NCBI GenBank assembly: GCA_013697955.1
Contig: JACCVV010000023.1
Span: forward strand, 1 to 59,899
Direction of reading: 5' to 3'
Length of the DNA stretch: 59,899 nucleotides
Source of the DNA: Tatlockia sp.
Lineage (GTDB): Bacteria; Pseudomonadota; Gammaproteobacteria; Legionellales; Legionellaceae
The translations under genes were made by a program, and so were the position numbers. Under the pieces are notes generated by a model. The model saw only the letters and a program-made list of their open reading frames with translations. It did no database searches and was not told where the DNA came from. Below are positions 8,106 through 15,837 of this stretch, one piece after another (the stretch's first letter is position 1; every line of letters begins with the position of its first letter).

Positions 8106-8993
8106 CTAGGCTAAATTTGATTTATAGATTTTGAGATCAGCCGTTGAAAGATCGGTAATCCCTCTGATGAATTCATCCATCTCAATATCTTCCTGCCCTA
8201 TGCCTAAATTAGAGCGTACATAATTTGCTGCTGTTAAAATATGGGAAAGTCCATATTTTTTTACATGAATCGCATGTAGATAAGCAGCAAAAAATTCGGT
8301 TTTGAGATTTCCTATACCCTTTCCCATGCCAGCCAGGGAAACGTCAATAAATTGCACACCATTCTTCAATGCAGTTAAAGCGTTAGCCTGAGCTAAGCCC
8401 AAATTATCGTGAGCATGAAATCCAAAGGGAATCGCATAAAGTTCAGTGAACTTGCTATAGATTGCCTCAATTCTAGCTGGCAACATTGAACCATTTGAAT
8501 CAGCGAAATAAATAATATCGGGATTATGTTGCGTTATCGCACTCATTACCTCATCCAGCTCACTTTCCTTATAATAGGACATATGAATAAAATTGACAGA
8601 AGTTGCTAGGCCAATGTCCTTTGCCATTGCTATTATTGGAAAGGCCGATTCTGTTTCTCCTTTTGCAATGCAAATGCGTAATAAACCAACACCACATTCT
8701 TTGAGTTCTGCAAGATCAGCTTTAGTCACATTTTTAGGATGAACCATTACTGCAATTTTGGCTTTTTTAATTAAGGATTGACAGAATAAAAGGTAATCTT
8801 TTTCACAAAGACCTGCTTTACCTAAATTATCTATAGAATGTAAAGAACCATTGCGATATCCGATTTCTATATATTCCAGGCCAGAATTATCAAGCGGCGT
8901 TAAGATACCTTCTAAATCTCGATTCTGAAAGTGAAAATTGCTGCGATGACCGCCATCGCGAAGTGAAACATCTAAAACCTGAATTGTATTCAT
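8106..8993 (-). CDS. DRE-TIM metallolyase (HMG-CoA lyase / 4-hydroxy-2-oxovalerate aldolase-like)
   Basis: This 295-residue protein carries the defining DRE-TIM signature DVSLRDGGHRS (8-18, with Arg12-Asp13) and the metal ligands His193 and His195 in GFHAHDNLG. It most resembles DmpG-type 4-hydroxy-2-ketovalerate aldolases, although the normal C-terminal communication domain that binds the acylating aldehyde dehydrogenase seems reduced and no such dehydrogenase is encoded nearby. Members of this superfamily either cleave or form C-C bonds next to a keto acid. It is followed after 7 bases by the hydrolase gene and preceded by the ATP-grasp gene 27 bases upstream, so it is part of one operon. 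Confidence 0.8.
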   Translation of the reverse strand: MNTIQVLDVSLRDGGHRSNFHFQNRDLEGILTPLDNSGLEYIEIGYRNGSLHSIDNLGKAGLCEKDYLLFCQSLIKKAKIAVMVHPKNVTKADLAELKECGVGLLRICIAKGETESAFPIIAMAKDIGLATSVNFIHMSYYKESELDEVMSAITQHNPDIIYFADSNGSMLPARIEAIYSKFTELYAIPFGFHAHDNLGLAQANALTALKNGVQFIDVSLAGMGKGIGNLKTEFFAAYLHAIHVKKYGLSHILTAANYVRSNLGIGQEDIEMDEFIRGITDLSTADLKIYKSNLA

Positions 8994-9020
8994 AAGCTAA
9001 ACCACGTTTACGTTCTAATC

Positions 9021-10097
9021 TCAATGTACTACCAGCTTATACAACAGACCCATCAAAATTACAAAAATTAAGCTTCTCGCATAAAAATAAGTCTTTCTAT
9101 TAGTATAGAGTACAGCCAGGTAAGACAGAGGATGTCGATAAATAAGGCTGCGAATTATCTTCTTTGTAACCGGATTTGCAAGACCCGCCATGGGAATTTC
9201 ATGAATTTTTACACTAGGGCAATCATTTGCTTCGATAATAACGCCGGCAGTGGATTCAATTGGAAGGTTTATGTCTTCACATTCCACATCAAAGCCCACA
9301 AGATTCAAATCCAATACCTGGGCTGCGCGTATCATTAATCTTCTATTTTCTGCACAAATTTGTTTACTTAAGGAAACAAACGAACCGCCGCGAGAGGCGT
9401 TTGAAGTGTACCCCAGGAGAACTTGCTCACCTTCGCGAGGAATAGAACCCAGGCTCAGATTCAATTCATCAAGCCTTATTTGACACTCCACATCGACGAC
9501 TATTTTCCCTAGTGCGTCATTTAGTTTTTTACGTTTCTGATTCGTAGTTTGAATTAGTTGTTCTATAGTTTGAGCGTCATCACCAATGACAAAGGCTGGA
9601 AAACGTTCAATTACTCCAATAACCTGACGATTAAACACAAGGACCCTAAAGGATCTTAAATTAGCGTGAAATTCTTCGAGTATTAATAATTCATATTTTA
9701 AAAATAACTCTTGTAGAAGTTTTTCCAAAAGCGTTATTGTTTTGATATTGCATAAAACATCAGAGCCTTTACCACCATCAAGAGGCTTTATTACTAGAGG
9801 AAAACGGCAGCCTTGAAGACGTTCCTTGAGCTTTCCTGCTTCAAACTCCGATTTGGAAATTCCAGTTAATTTGGGTACTGGAATAGAAGCCTGAGCAAGG
9901 ACTTTATTAGTGCAGTATTTGTTTATGGCAATTTTAGCACTACAAGAGTTGTTGAATGGTGTTTCTCCTCCACGAAAATAGTAGAGATTTTTACCTAGTT
10001 GGAAGGTAAATGCTTCAATGTCTTCAATGCGATTAACAGGTAATAGCAACTGTAAAGCACTTTTGTAGTAAAGCTCTGCGTTCTTATCGATGACCAA
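9021..10097 (-). CDS. ATP-grasp ligase, cyanophycin-synthetase/RimK-like, with C-terminal membrane helix
   Basis: The 358-residue protein has the order of an ATP-grasp ligase. FPLVIKPLDGGKGSDV (about 115-130) holds the ATP-binding Lys, and ELLILEEFH is the adenine-contacting strand. GDDAQTIEQLI is typical of the cyanophycin-synthetase/glutathione-synthetase group. SNASRGGS follows, and a final FDVE / IEANDCPS pair supplies metal ligands. Such enzymes join a carboxylate to an amine via an acyl-phosphate. A hydrophobic stretch near 340-357 could anchor it in the inner membrane, which is odd for the family. The only upstream start is TTG at 10097, with GGGGA very close to it. It is the first gene of the six-gene cluster. 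Confidence 0.78.
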   Translation of the reverse strand: MVIDKNAELYYKSALQLLLPVNRIEDIEAFTFQLGKNLYYFRGGETPFNNSCSAKIAINKYCTNKVLAQASIPVPKLTGISKSEFEAGKLKERLQGCRFPLVIKPLDGGKGSDVLCNIKTITLLEKLLQELFLKYELLILEEFHANLRSFRVLVFNRQVIGVIERFPAFVIGDDAQTIEQLIQTTNQKRKKLNDALGKIVVDVECQIRLDELNLSLGSIPREGEQVLLGYTSNASRGGSFVSLSKQICAENRRLMIRAAQVLDLNLVGFDVECEDINLPIESTAGVIIEANDCPSVKIHEIPMAGLANPVTKKIIRSLIYRHPLSYLAVLYTNRKTYFYARSLIFVILMGLLYKLVVH

Positions 10098-10111
10098 ATC
10101 CCCAAACGTCT

Positions 10112-10145
10112 CGAGTGTGTTAGATTTGAAATCCTAACACACTCG
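10112..10145. terminator. Long perfect hairpin between the Thr-rich gene and the six-gene operon
   Basis: Arms CGAGTGTGTTAG (10112-10123) and CTAACACACTCG (10134-10145) pair perfectly over 12 bp. The loop itself contains a short dyad (ATTT / AAAT). It lies just after the Thr/Ser-rich protein gene and only 14 bases before the TTG of the ATP-grasp gene. On the minus strand it is followed by GAGACGTTTGGGG rather than a run of T, so it is a weak terminator at best. It could instead stabilise the upstream mRNA or attenuate readthrough. Confidence 0.7.
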
Positions 10146-10162
10146 ATGAGATAAGATCTTTA

Positions 10163-10999
10163 TTACTGGGTTGTTTTAGGTGTATGCGTTTGTGATGGAG
10201 TTTGAGTGGGTTTAACCATCTCAGCGCAAGTACCTGCTATGGTATCAACTTGAGATTTTAAGTCGTTATCTACCATGGTTTTATGATTTTTGATCACTTC
10301 CGACAACTTAGGTTGTGCGCATGAACAAAAGGATGTGGTATTGGTCTTGGCCTGTTCGGACATTTGGGGATAAATGAGTTTCCATTTGTCGAGACAAGAT
10401 TGACTCACATCTTGGTCAGTCGCTTTATCGAAACCTACGCCAGTTTTCAGGGTATCCATTGAATCTTGTAATAAAGTTCGAGACATACAGACCTGGATTG
10501 CCTTATCAACAGCAGCATCAGTATCTAAAGGTTGGGTCAAAGCGCATGCACAATATTTTTGACCGAAACTTTGATAGGCTGATTTATTTTGGACATCACC
10601 AAATCGTTTCATCCATGATGAAAGGCAAATAGTTTCAAAGGATTCACCGGATTTGGCATCAGTTGTGGTTGTAGTAGTAGAGCTGGCTGGAGTTGTTGTA
10701 GTGCTTGCTGGAGTTGTGGTTGTTGAACTGGCTGGAGTGGTCGTAGTACTTGCTGGATCAGTTGAGATGGTTGTTCCAGTTGTTCCAGTTGTTCCAGTTG
10801 TTCCAGTATCCATTGTATTAGTAGTGCTGGTCGATGTGGTACCTGAGGTGCCGGTATCACTAATTCCAGTAGGTGTACTTGTGGGTGATGTAGTTGTTGT
10901 TGGGGAGTTAGTTGTGGTTGATTGAGTAGCATTTGCTATAAAGGGACAAAAACTAACTAGTAAAGTTGCTATAATAATTTTTGGGCGATAAAAACTCAT
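10163..10999 (-). CDS. Exported Thr/Ser/Pro-rich protein with duplicated Cys domain
   Basis: Function unknown. The 278-residue product has a signal peptide ending near ANA (about residues 1-24) and a very low-complexity Thr/Ser/Pro/Gly stretch to about residue 115, including four GTT tripeptides and repeated TTTTPAS units. A C-terminal domain then occurs twice: a Cys-Leu start, about 25-30 residues, a CACA or CSCA motif, then a further Cys. The paired cysteines suggest disulfide-bonded repeats in the periplasm or outside the cell, on a flexible stalk. I take the ATG at 10999, nine bases after GGAGGA; the frame could extend to 11026 without support. A short Thr/Pro/Gln tail ends the protein. 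Confidence 0.75.
   Translation of the reverse strand: MSFYRPKIIIATLLVSFCPFIANATQSTTTNSPTTTTSPTSTPTGISDTGTSGTTSTSTTNTMDTGTTGTTGTTGTTISTDPASTTTTPASSTTTTPASTTTTPASSTTTTTTDAKSGESFETICLSSWMKRFGDVQNKSAYQSFGQKYCACALTQPLDTDAAVDKAIQVCMSRTLLQDSMDTLKTGVGFDKATDQDVSQSCLDKWKLIYPQMSEQAKTNTTSFCSCAQPKLSEVIKNHKTMVDNDLKSQVDTIAGTCAEMVKPTQTPSQTHTPKTTQ
10771..10806. repeat. Four exact 9-bp tandem repeats (TTGTTCCAG) inside the Thr-rich gene
   Basis: Four uninterrupted copies of TTGTTCCAG lie in the coding region. On the minus strand they encode the Gly-Thr-Thr repeats. Because the unit is a multiple of three, copy-number change would lengthen or shorten the stalk without breaking the frame. Imperfect GCTGGAGTTGT-type repeats lie just before it, at about 10682-10756. 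Confidence 0.85.
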
Positions 11000-11130
11000 A
11001 ACTTGGATCCTCCGTTGAATTTGCAAGCAATATCCTTTCTACAGAATTTATCATAGCCCAAAGAAATAGATTTAGCGAATTTGCATTGAGCAAACAAAGA
11101 GCTAAATTTTTGATTCGAATTGCTAACTAT

Positions 11131-11838
11131 TTAGGCTGATCGCAACATTTTTAATTGAGCATTTAATGCGCCATAAGCAGCTTCTATATTGATATAGTTC
11201 TTTTTTGAATAATAATAGGATAAAGAACCATCATTTTGGGCCTTATGTGATTGTAAAGCGACGTTATATTTGAGTCTTTTAAGGCGGCTAAACTCTTGCC
11301 CTTTGGTCACAAAATAAAAGTTTCTGAGGCTGGTATGGGGTTGATAAGCCAAGGCTTTAGAATCCGCAGCTAGGTGATGCGTTGGAAAATATTCTTTGAG
11401 TGAATAATTTTTATTGTTATGAACGGCCACTATTTTTCCTGGCGGGATTAAGCATAAAATTTCTTTAGCCAGTTTTTTTACCTCAAAGAATGCGCTTTGC
11501 GAATAGTGACCATATTTATGCAGGGTTTTTTTAATTCCTTGGCTTGTAAAAATTCGATTAGGATCAAACTCATAACGCACTCCATCTAAAAAAAACACGA
11601 TATTGCGTTTGCCTGAATGTTTCAAAGTGATTAAGGTACCGCCTTTTTTCAGTATATAAAGTCTGGCAGCAGCCAACGCTGTGGTCTCATTTTCGTGGAC
11701 ATGAACAAAGGTTTTGCCTTTACCATTGGTTTTTATGATTTGAACCAGGGTAGAACCTAATTTAACGGTATGAACCTCGGTGCACATTTTAGTGTTGAGA
11801 AAAAAATACAAATAAATAAGAAAGTTCATAAATTTCAT
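11131..11838 (-). CDS. Putative exported protein, possibly M14/AstE-like zinc hydrolase
   Basis: Function not firmly recognised. The 235-residue product begins with a short hydrophobic segment (about 4-16) that may be an export signal. HVHENETTALAAARLYI (about 46-62) resembles the HxxE zinc site of M14-type carboxypeptidase/deacylase folds. AVHNNKNYSLKEYF (about 139-152) could supply the second histidine. A strongly patterned middle segment, YEFDPNRIFTSQGI, looks like a family signature. Zinc chemistry is my inference from these spacings, not a proven assignment. It stands alone on the minus strand between the Thr-rich gene and the RCC1 gene; the ATG at 11838 follows a GGAATGA. Confidence 0.5.
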   Translation of the reverse strand: MKFMNFLIYLYFFLNTKMCTEVHTVKLGSTLVQIIKTNGKGKTFVHVHENETTALAAARLYILKKGGTLITLKHSGKRNIVFFLDGVRYEFDPNRIFTSQGIKKTLHKYGHYSQSAFFEVKKLAKEILCLIPPGKIVAVHNNKNYSLKEYFPTHHLAADSKALAYQPHTSLRNFYFVTKGQEFSRLKRLKYNVALQSHKAQNDGSLSYYYSKKNYINIEAAYGALNAQLKMLRSA

Positions 11839-11916
11839 TCATTCCATAGATTGAGCAAGTATTATACACTTTTTAATCTTCTTCACACAAGATATATTAA
11901 ATTAGCTGATAAAAGC

Positions 11917-14900
11917 CTACATAATACGGCACTCATTATCTTGATATTCATTGGCTTGCGCCTCATAAACCGCTGCGAGATCGCAGTCATAATATTCAGT
12001 TGCTTGTTGCAATTCTAAATAAGAGCTTTTGGTTATCAACCTTAAATCTGAATTGTATTTCTGTAAAACGGCGAGTCCTTCCTGATAAATTTCGAGGCAT
12101 TTTTTTGAACTATTCCAATCAGGCTTGTAATTTACCTTAGATTTAACAAACTGCAACTCAAAAAGAGATTCGGTAACTGACTTTATTCCTTTATTTTTCA
12201 AGCAACGTGATAAAACACCTGCCAGATAAAAGGCTGCATTTACTTTTCGAAAAAGTGGGTCTTCAGGGCTGTCGCACGGTATTTCAGGATTTTTCAGCAT
12301 TGCAAAATCTTTTGATTCAACTGTTTCAGTATTTAAATAATGACGTTCCTGCCCGTAATAGACCACCCTTGGCTCATTGTCTATTAAGATGGCATTGGCT
12401 ATCTCATCTTCTTTAGCAATAGCCCGGCTAATGTCTTTCTTGTGAACATCGGTCTGACTAACAAGGCTATATTCCTCAAATTGTTTATTATTAAGATGAA
12501 TTCTTGAAGTAGAGCAATCATCACGTGAACACATAATTGTGTTTATAGCTTCCGATAAATAACGAGTTTTTCCTAAAACTTCTATCAAAAATTCTTTAAT
12601 AAAGGCTATATTTCGATTTACATGGCCTGCGCTAAAAAAGGCAACTTCAAATTTATCTTTGTGTTCAAACTCATAAAGCATTAATTCCGCATATCCTGGA
12701 GGTATATAATGACTGATTCCATAAGCATTGATTATTAGGCCTTTTTTCAAAAAAAATAGAGCAGTTTCTGAATCGCAGGAATCATGAGTTGCAAGAACGT
12801 TATCGATATCCCAAACGGTGGTTATTCGCTTAAGGTTTTGCAAATGCCATTTTTTTTGCAGAGGTTCTAAAAGGTTTCTGGAACTTTGGCTGTTAATAGT
12901 TAACTGCTCATATTCCCCATGAAAAATTACATTTAAAAGACCAAGTTCAATAAGGCAGTTTATGAGTTTATTTGTTTCTGTTTTATGCTTGATAACAGTT
13001 TTGCCATCCAAGATAATTCCAAGTAGCTCAGAATCTTCAGAATTCACTTTTAACTCTTGAATAAAATGTTTTTCACAAAGGTGGATTTCACTGCCTTTGC
13101 TTACTAAGAATGGCCTGTATTTTGAACTATAATCAAGCAACTCATGTTTACGCTTATGGGCGTGACCGAAGGTTGAAGGATGAACACCCATTAAAATAGT
13201 TTGTGAAACATAGGGATTTTCTCCCTCTTTTAGAAAATCACCTATTGCAGGATCTAAGTAATTTTTTAATAGATCGACAAATTTATCATCATATAACGGA
13301 TGAATAGAGCCAGTGTTTATGAGAAATTTAACCTTATTATCCTTTTGGAAATAAAGAAATTTCAATAAATTGACTAGTGCATCTTGAGGCAAACTTTCAA
13401 GGGATTGAGTCGCAATATCTTGATAATTTTTTTTACTTTCTTCCTTGTCGGATAAATAACCTGTAAAAAGAGAAGTTCTGTGAATCAAATACAAATCCGC
13501 TACAACTTGTTTGAAGTTTGAACGAAAAACACTTTCCGAACTTAAATCTAATTGACTTAAATCCAGATAGATTACTGGGCTTTGTCCTTGCTTTTTAGCA
13601 ATCTCTTTAAAATTCCAGATTTTTTTATCATATAAATAAACTTGCTCTTGCAAACAATTATCTGAATAAAAACAATACAACATTGAAAAAATGTCCGCCA
13701 AATTAAAATTTAAAGGTCGATTAATTTCGATAATTCCTCCTTCATCTTCCTCAAAACGAGCAATAATCTCTGTGTTATCCAGGTATTCGGGTCTTATACT
13801 CTGTTCAAGAAAAAGCCTTTCAGGCTTAGCTATTTTGGAAAGGGGCATCTTTAGAAAATTTGAATTGACCGGAAATGCTAACTGCTCCAGCGCTACCCTA
13901 TTAGGATGAAGATAAGTTTGCTTGATCTCCAAGCCTAATTGAAAATAATTATTAGACCCTAAGCCATAATAAAAATTATCAGTGCCTATGAAGGTTGTTT
14001 CGCTTCCTGCATAAACTGAGTTCGGTTTTACATTTTGTGGCATTTCAATTTTTTGAAAACAAGAGTAGCCCTCTTTATCCTGTTCAAGCTTTCGGAAAAA
14101 ACCGCCAGCTTCCCATATCTCGTCTTTCTCAGAAATAACTATAAGATGTTCATGACTAAAACTAAGATTCTTCGGCGTTAAATCCTCTGGCAACTTTATG
14201 CGTCTGCAACTGTAGTCAACAGGTAGTTTAATAAAATTTCTTCCATAGAAATAACAACCATTTTCCTGCGAGAACACAAAAACAGCCTCTTTTCCAATGC
14301 AAAGAGTCCGAGGCTTTAAGGCTTCAATCGTTTTTAACCTTAAAGGAACCCTTTGAGAAAAATTTTTAAAATTACCTGGTGATTCGCCTAATTCTCTAGA
14401 ACCATTCTCGCCAAATCCATAATACTCACCTTGCTCACAAGCAATAATGGTTCGGTTAGAGCTAGTAAAAATTTGCAAGGGAACTTCATTATTTGGTAAA
14501 GATATAGGCTTTGGGAATTCAATGATTTTATCATTTCCACAACCAAGTTGCCCTTCGACATTAGATCCAAAGCCATATAGGGTTCCCTTGTTGCTTATAA
14601 TCAAAGAATGATTTCCAGCGGCGGCTATTTGAATAGGAATTTCTTCGTTTGGTAAAAGGATAGTAACTGTTTTTGAATGGTGATTATCAAAAATACCAAT
14701 ACCTAATTGGCCATATCTTCCGCAGCCATATCCTTCCAACAAACCATTCTCATATAAAATTAAAACATGACGATCACCAGCGGCAACTTGTTTTACAAGA
14801 ACCTCAGATCGCAAAGGAATTGACCAAGGTTTGTTTGTGTTTTCTCCATAGCAATAAGGATCCTTATAAAACGGATTATTACCAAGACCCAGTAATATTT

Positions 14901-15027
14901 TGGAGGAGGAATTTAAAAACAAGCTGTAATCCCAACCGGAATGAATTATTTTCCATGGAAACTGAGAATTTTGGAGAGGAAAAAATGAATGAGGGGAGCT
15001 TGAAAAATTTTCTTTTTTAATCAACAT
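11917..15027 (-). CDS. RCC1-repeat/HAD-phosphatase fusion, candidate Dot/Icm effector
   Basis: This 1036-residue protein has a eukaryotic-like RCC1 beta-propeller at about 35-370, with repeats such as GCGRYGQLG, GFGSNVEGQLG, GFGENGSRELG and GLGSNNYFQLG. A middle region of about 400-730 has no clear family. A C-terminal HAD-type hydrolase domain carries WDIDNVL (Asp740/Asp742, motif I), FFSAG with Ser799 (motif II), Lys863/864 and LIDNEP with Asp883 (motif IV). RCC1 proteins act as exchange factors or scaffolds for small GTPases, and Legionella RCC1 effectors such as LegG1 are known. There is no signal peptide; the Glu/Gln-rich C-terminus would suit Dot/Icm export. The fusion with a HAD domain is what makes it unusual. 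Confidence 0.75.
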   Translation of the reverse strand: MLIKKENFSSSPHSFFPLQNSQFPWKIIHSGWDYSLFLNSSSKILLGLGNNPFYKDPYCYGENTNKPWSIPLRSEVLVKQVAAGDRHVLILYENGLLEGYGCGRYGQLGIGIFDNHHSKTVTILLPNEEIPIQIAAAGNHSLIISNKGTLYGFGSNVEGQLGCGNDKIIEFPKPISLPNNEVPLQIFTSSNRTIIACEQGEYYGFGENGSRELGESPGNFKNFSQRVPLRLKTIEALKPRTLCIGKEAVFVFSQENGCYFYGRNFIKLPVDYSCRRIKLPEDLTPKNLSFSHEHLIVISEKDEIWEAGGFFRKLEQDKEGYSCFQKIEMPQNVKPNSVYAGSETTFIGTDNFYYGLGSNNYFQLGLEIKQTYLHPNRVALEQLAFPVNSNFLKMPLSKIAKPERLFLEQSIRPEYLDNTEIIARFEEDEGGIIEINRPLNFNLADIFSMLYCFYSDNCLQEQVYLYDKKIWNFKEIAKKQGQSPVIYLDLSQLDLSSESVFRSNFKQVVADLYLIHRTSLFTGYLSDKEESKKNYQDIATQSLESLPQDALVNLLKFLYFQKDNKVKFLINTGSIHPLYDDKFVDLLKNYLDPAIGDFLKEGENPYVSQTILMGVHPSTFGHAHKRKHELLDYSSKYRPFLVSKGSEIHLCEKHFIQELKVNSEDSELLGIILDGKTVIKHKTETNKLINCLIELGLLNVIFHGEYEQLTINSQSSRNLLEPLQKKWHLQNLKRITTVWDIDNVLATHDSCDSETALFFLKKGLIINAYGISHYIPPGYAELMLYEFEHKDKFEVAFFSAGHVNRNIAFIKEFLIEVLGKTRYLSEAINTIMCSRDDCSTSRIHLNNKQFEEYSLVSQTDVHKKDISRAIAKEDEIANAILIDNEPRVVYYGQERHYLNTETVESKDFAMLKNPEIPCDSPEDPLFRKVNAAFYLAGVLSRCLKNKGIKSVTESLFELQFVKSKVNYKPDWNSSKKCLEIYQEGLAVLQKYNSDLRLITKSSYLELQQATEYYDCDLAAVYEAQANEYQDNECRIM

Positions 15028-15096
15028 GTTTATTTAATATACTTGCGCAAATTCCCTATATTACAAGCTGAATTCCCATAGTCAAATCATTTATAG

Positions 15097-15837
15097 TTAG
15101 AGGGTGAGTAATTGATTCTCCAAAGCTTTAGCTAATGATTGGTATTTATTTTTTGTACCCAATTTCTTATTCAGTTTTTGAATATGAAAGTTTACTGTTC
15201 GTTCAGTTAATTCCAGAGATTGGGCCATCTGCTTCACCGAATAATGTTGGGCAATCAATAATAAACATTGAATTTCACGTTGTGTTAACCCGAATGATTT
15301 TTTTTCAGGCGCAGAATTGAGAAGATGAACCTGAATAAAGTGAAAATATAAATAGGAGGCAACAAAGAATTCATGTTGAAGCGATTGCTGACGCAAATCA
15401 CAATTATCCTTTTTCATTTTTACCAAAAGCAAAATCGCAAAATTATTATGAGCGCCATGAATAGGAATGGACAAGCCTTCTATTGCTCCAAAATCAATAG
15501 AATCTTGTCGCATCTTGCGCTCAGATTCACAACTAGCCTGTGCTAATTGCTGCTTTAAATTCCAGTGAATCGGCAAATGATTGTTGTAAACAAAGCGCAA
15601 AGTACTATCCACATTGTCATATTCTTCTTCTAAATAATGTTTATGCCAAGTCGCAAAATTAGCTGAGCACATATCATATTTTAATTTGTTTGGAGAATTT
15701 AAATGATAAGCATAATAGGTAAATGAAAAGGTGGTAATTCCTTTGTTTTTCAAATAGGAATTCAAAGCGACATTGCAAGCGCCAATGTGGTTTCCACCTG
15801 CCAGTTCATTTTCAAGTTGTTCAAGCCAGTCGATCAT
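15097..15837 (-). CDS. LuxR-family transcriptional regulator
   Basis: The 246-residue protein has an N-terminal sensor region (about 1-170) of the autoinducer-binding-domain type, with WHKHYLEEEYDNVD and LSIPIHGAH motifs. It ends with a LuxR-class helix-turn-helix at 184-227 (LTQREIQ ... TERTVNFHIQKLNKKLG). The ligand is unknown; several Legionella LuxR homologues of this layout lack a partner synthase. Its start overlaps the end of the MFS gene by 17 bases, so the two are one operon and the regulator probably controls the transporter or senses its substrate. A palindrome upstream of the operon is a candidate binding site. Confidence 0.85.
   Translation of the reverse strand: MIDWLEQLENELAGGNHIGACNVALNSYLKNKGITTFSFTYYAYHLNSPNKLKYDMCSANFATWHKHYLEEEYDNVDSTLRFVYNNHLPIHWNLKQQLAQASCESERKMRQDSIDFGAIEGLSIPIHGAHNNFAILLLVKMKKDNCDLRQQSLQHEFFVASYLYFHFIQVHLLNSAPEKKSFGLTQREIQCLLLIAQHYSVKQMAQSLELTERTVNFHIQKLNKKLGTKNKYQSLAKALENQLLTL

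Noticed and set aside
10609-10932. Long frames on both strands over the Thr-rich region
   Set aside because: They are products of the GTT/GTC-type low-complexity repeats, giving poly-Val or Leu/Gln/Pro translations, and have no start signals.
14673-15020. 115-codon plus-strand frame
   Set aside because: It lies antisense within the RCC1 gene, and its translation shows no protein-like features.
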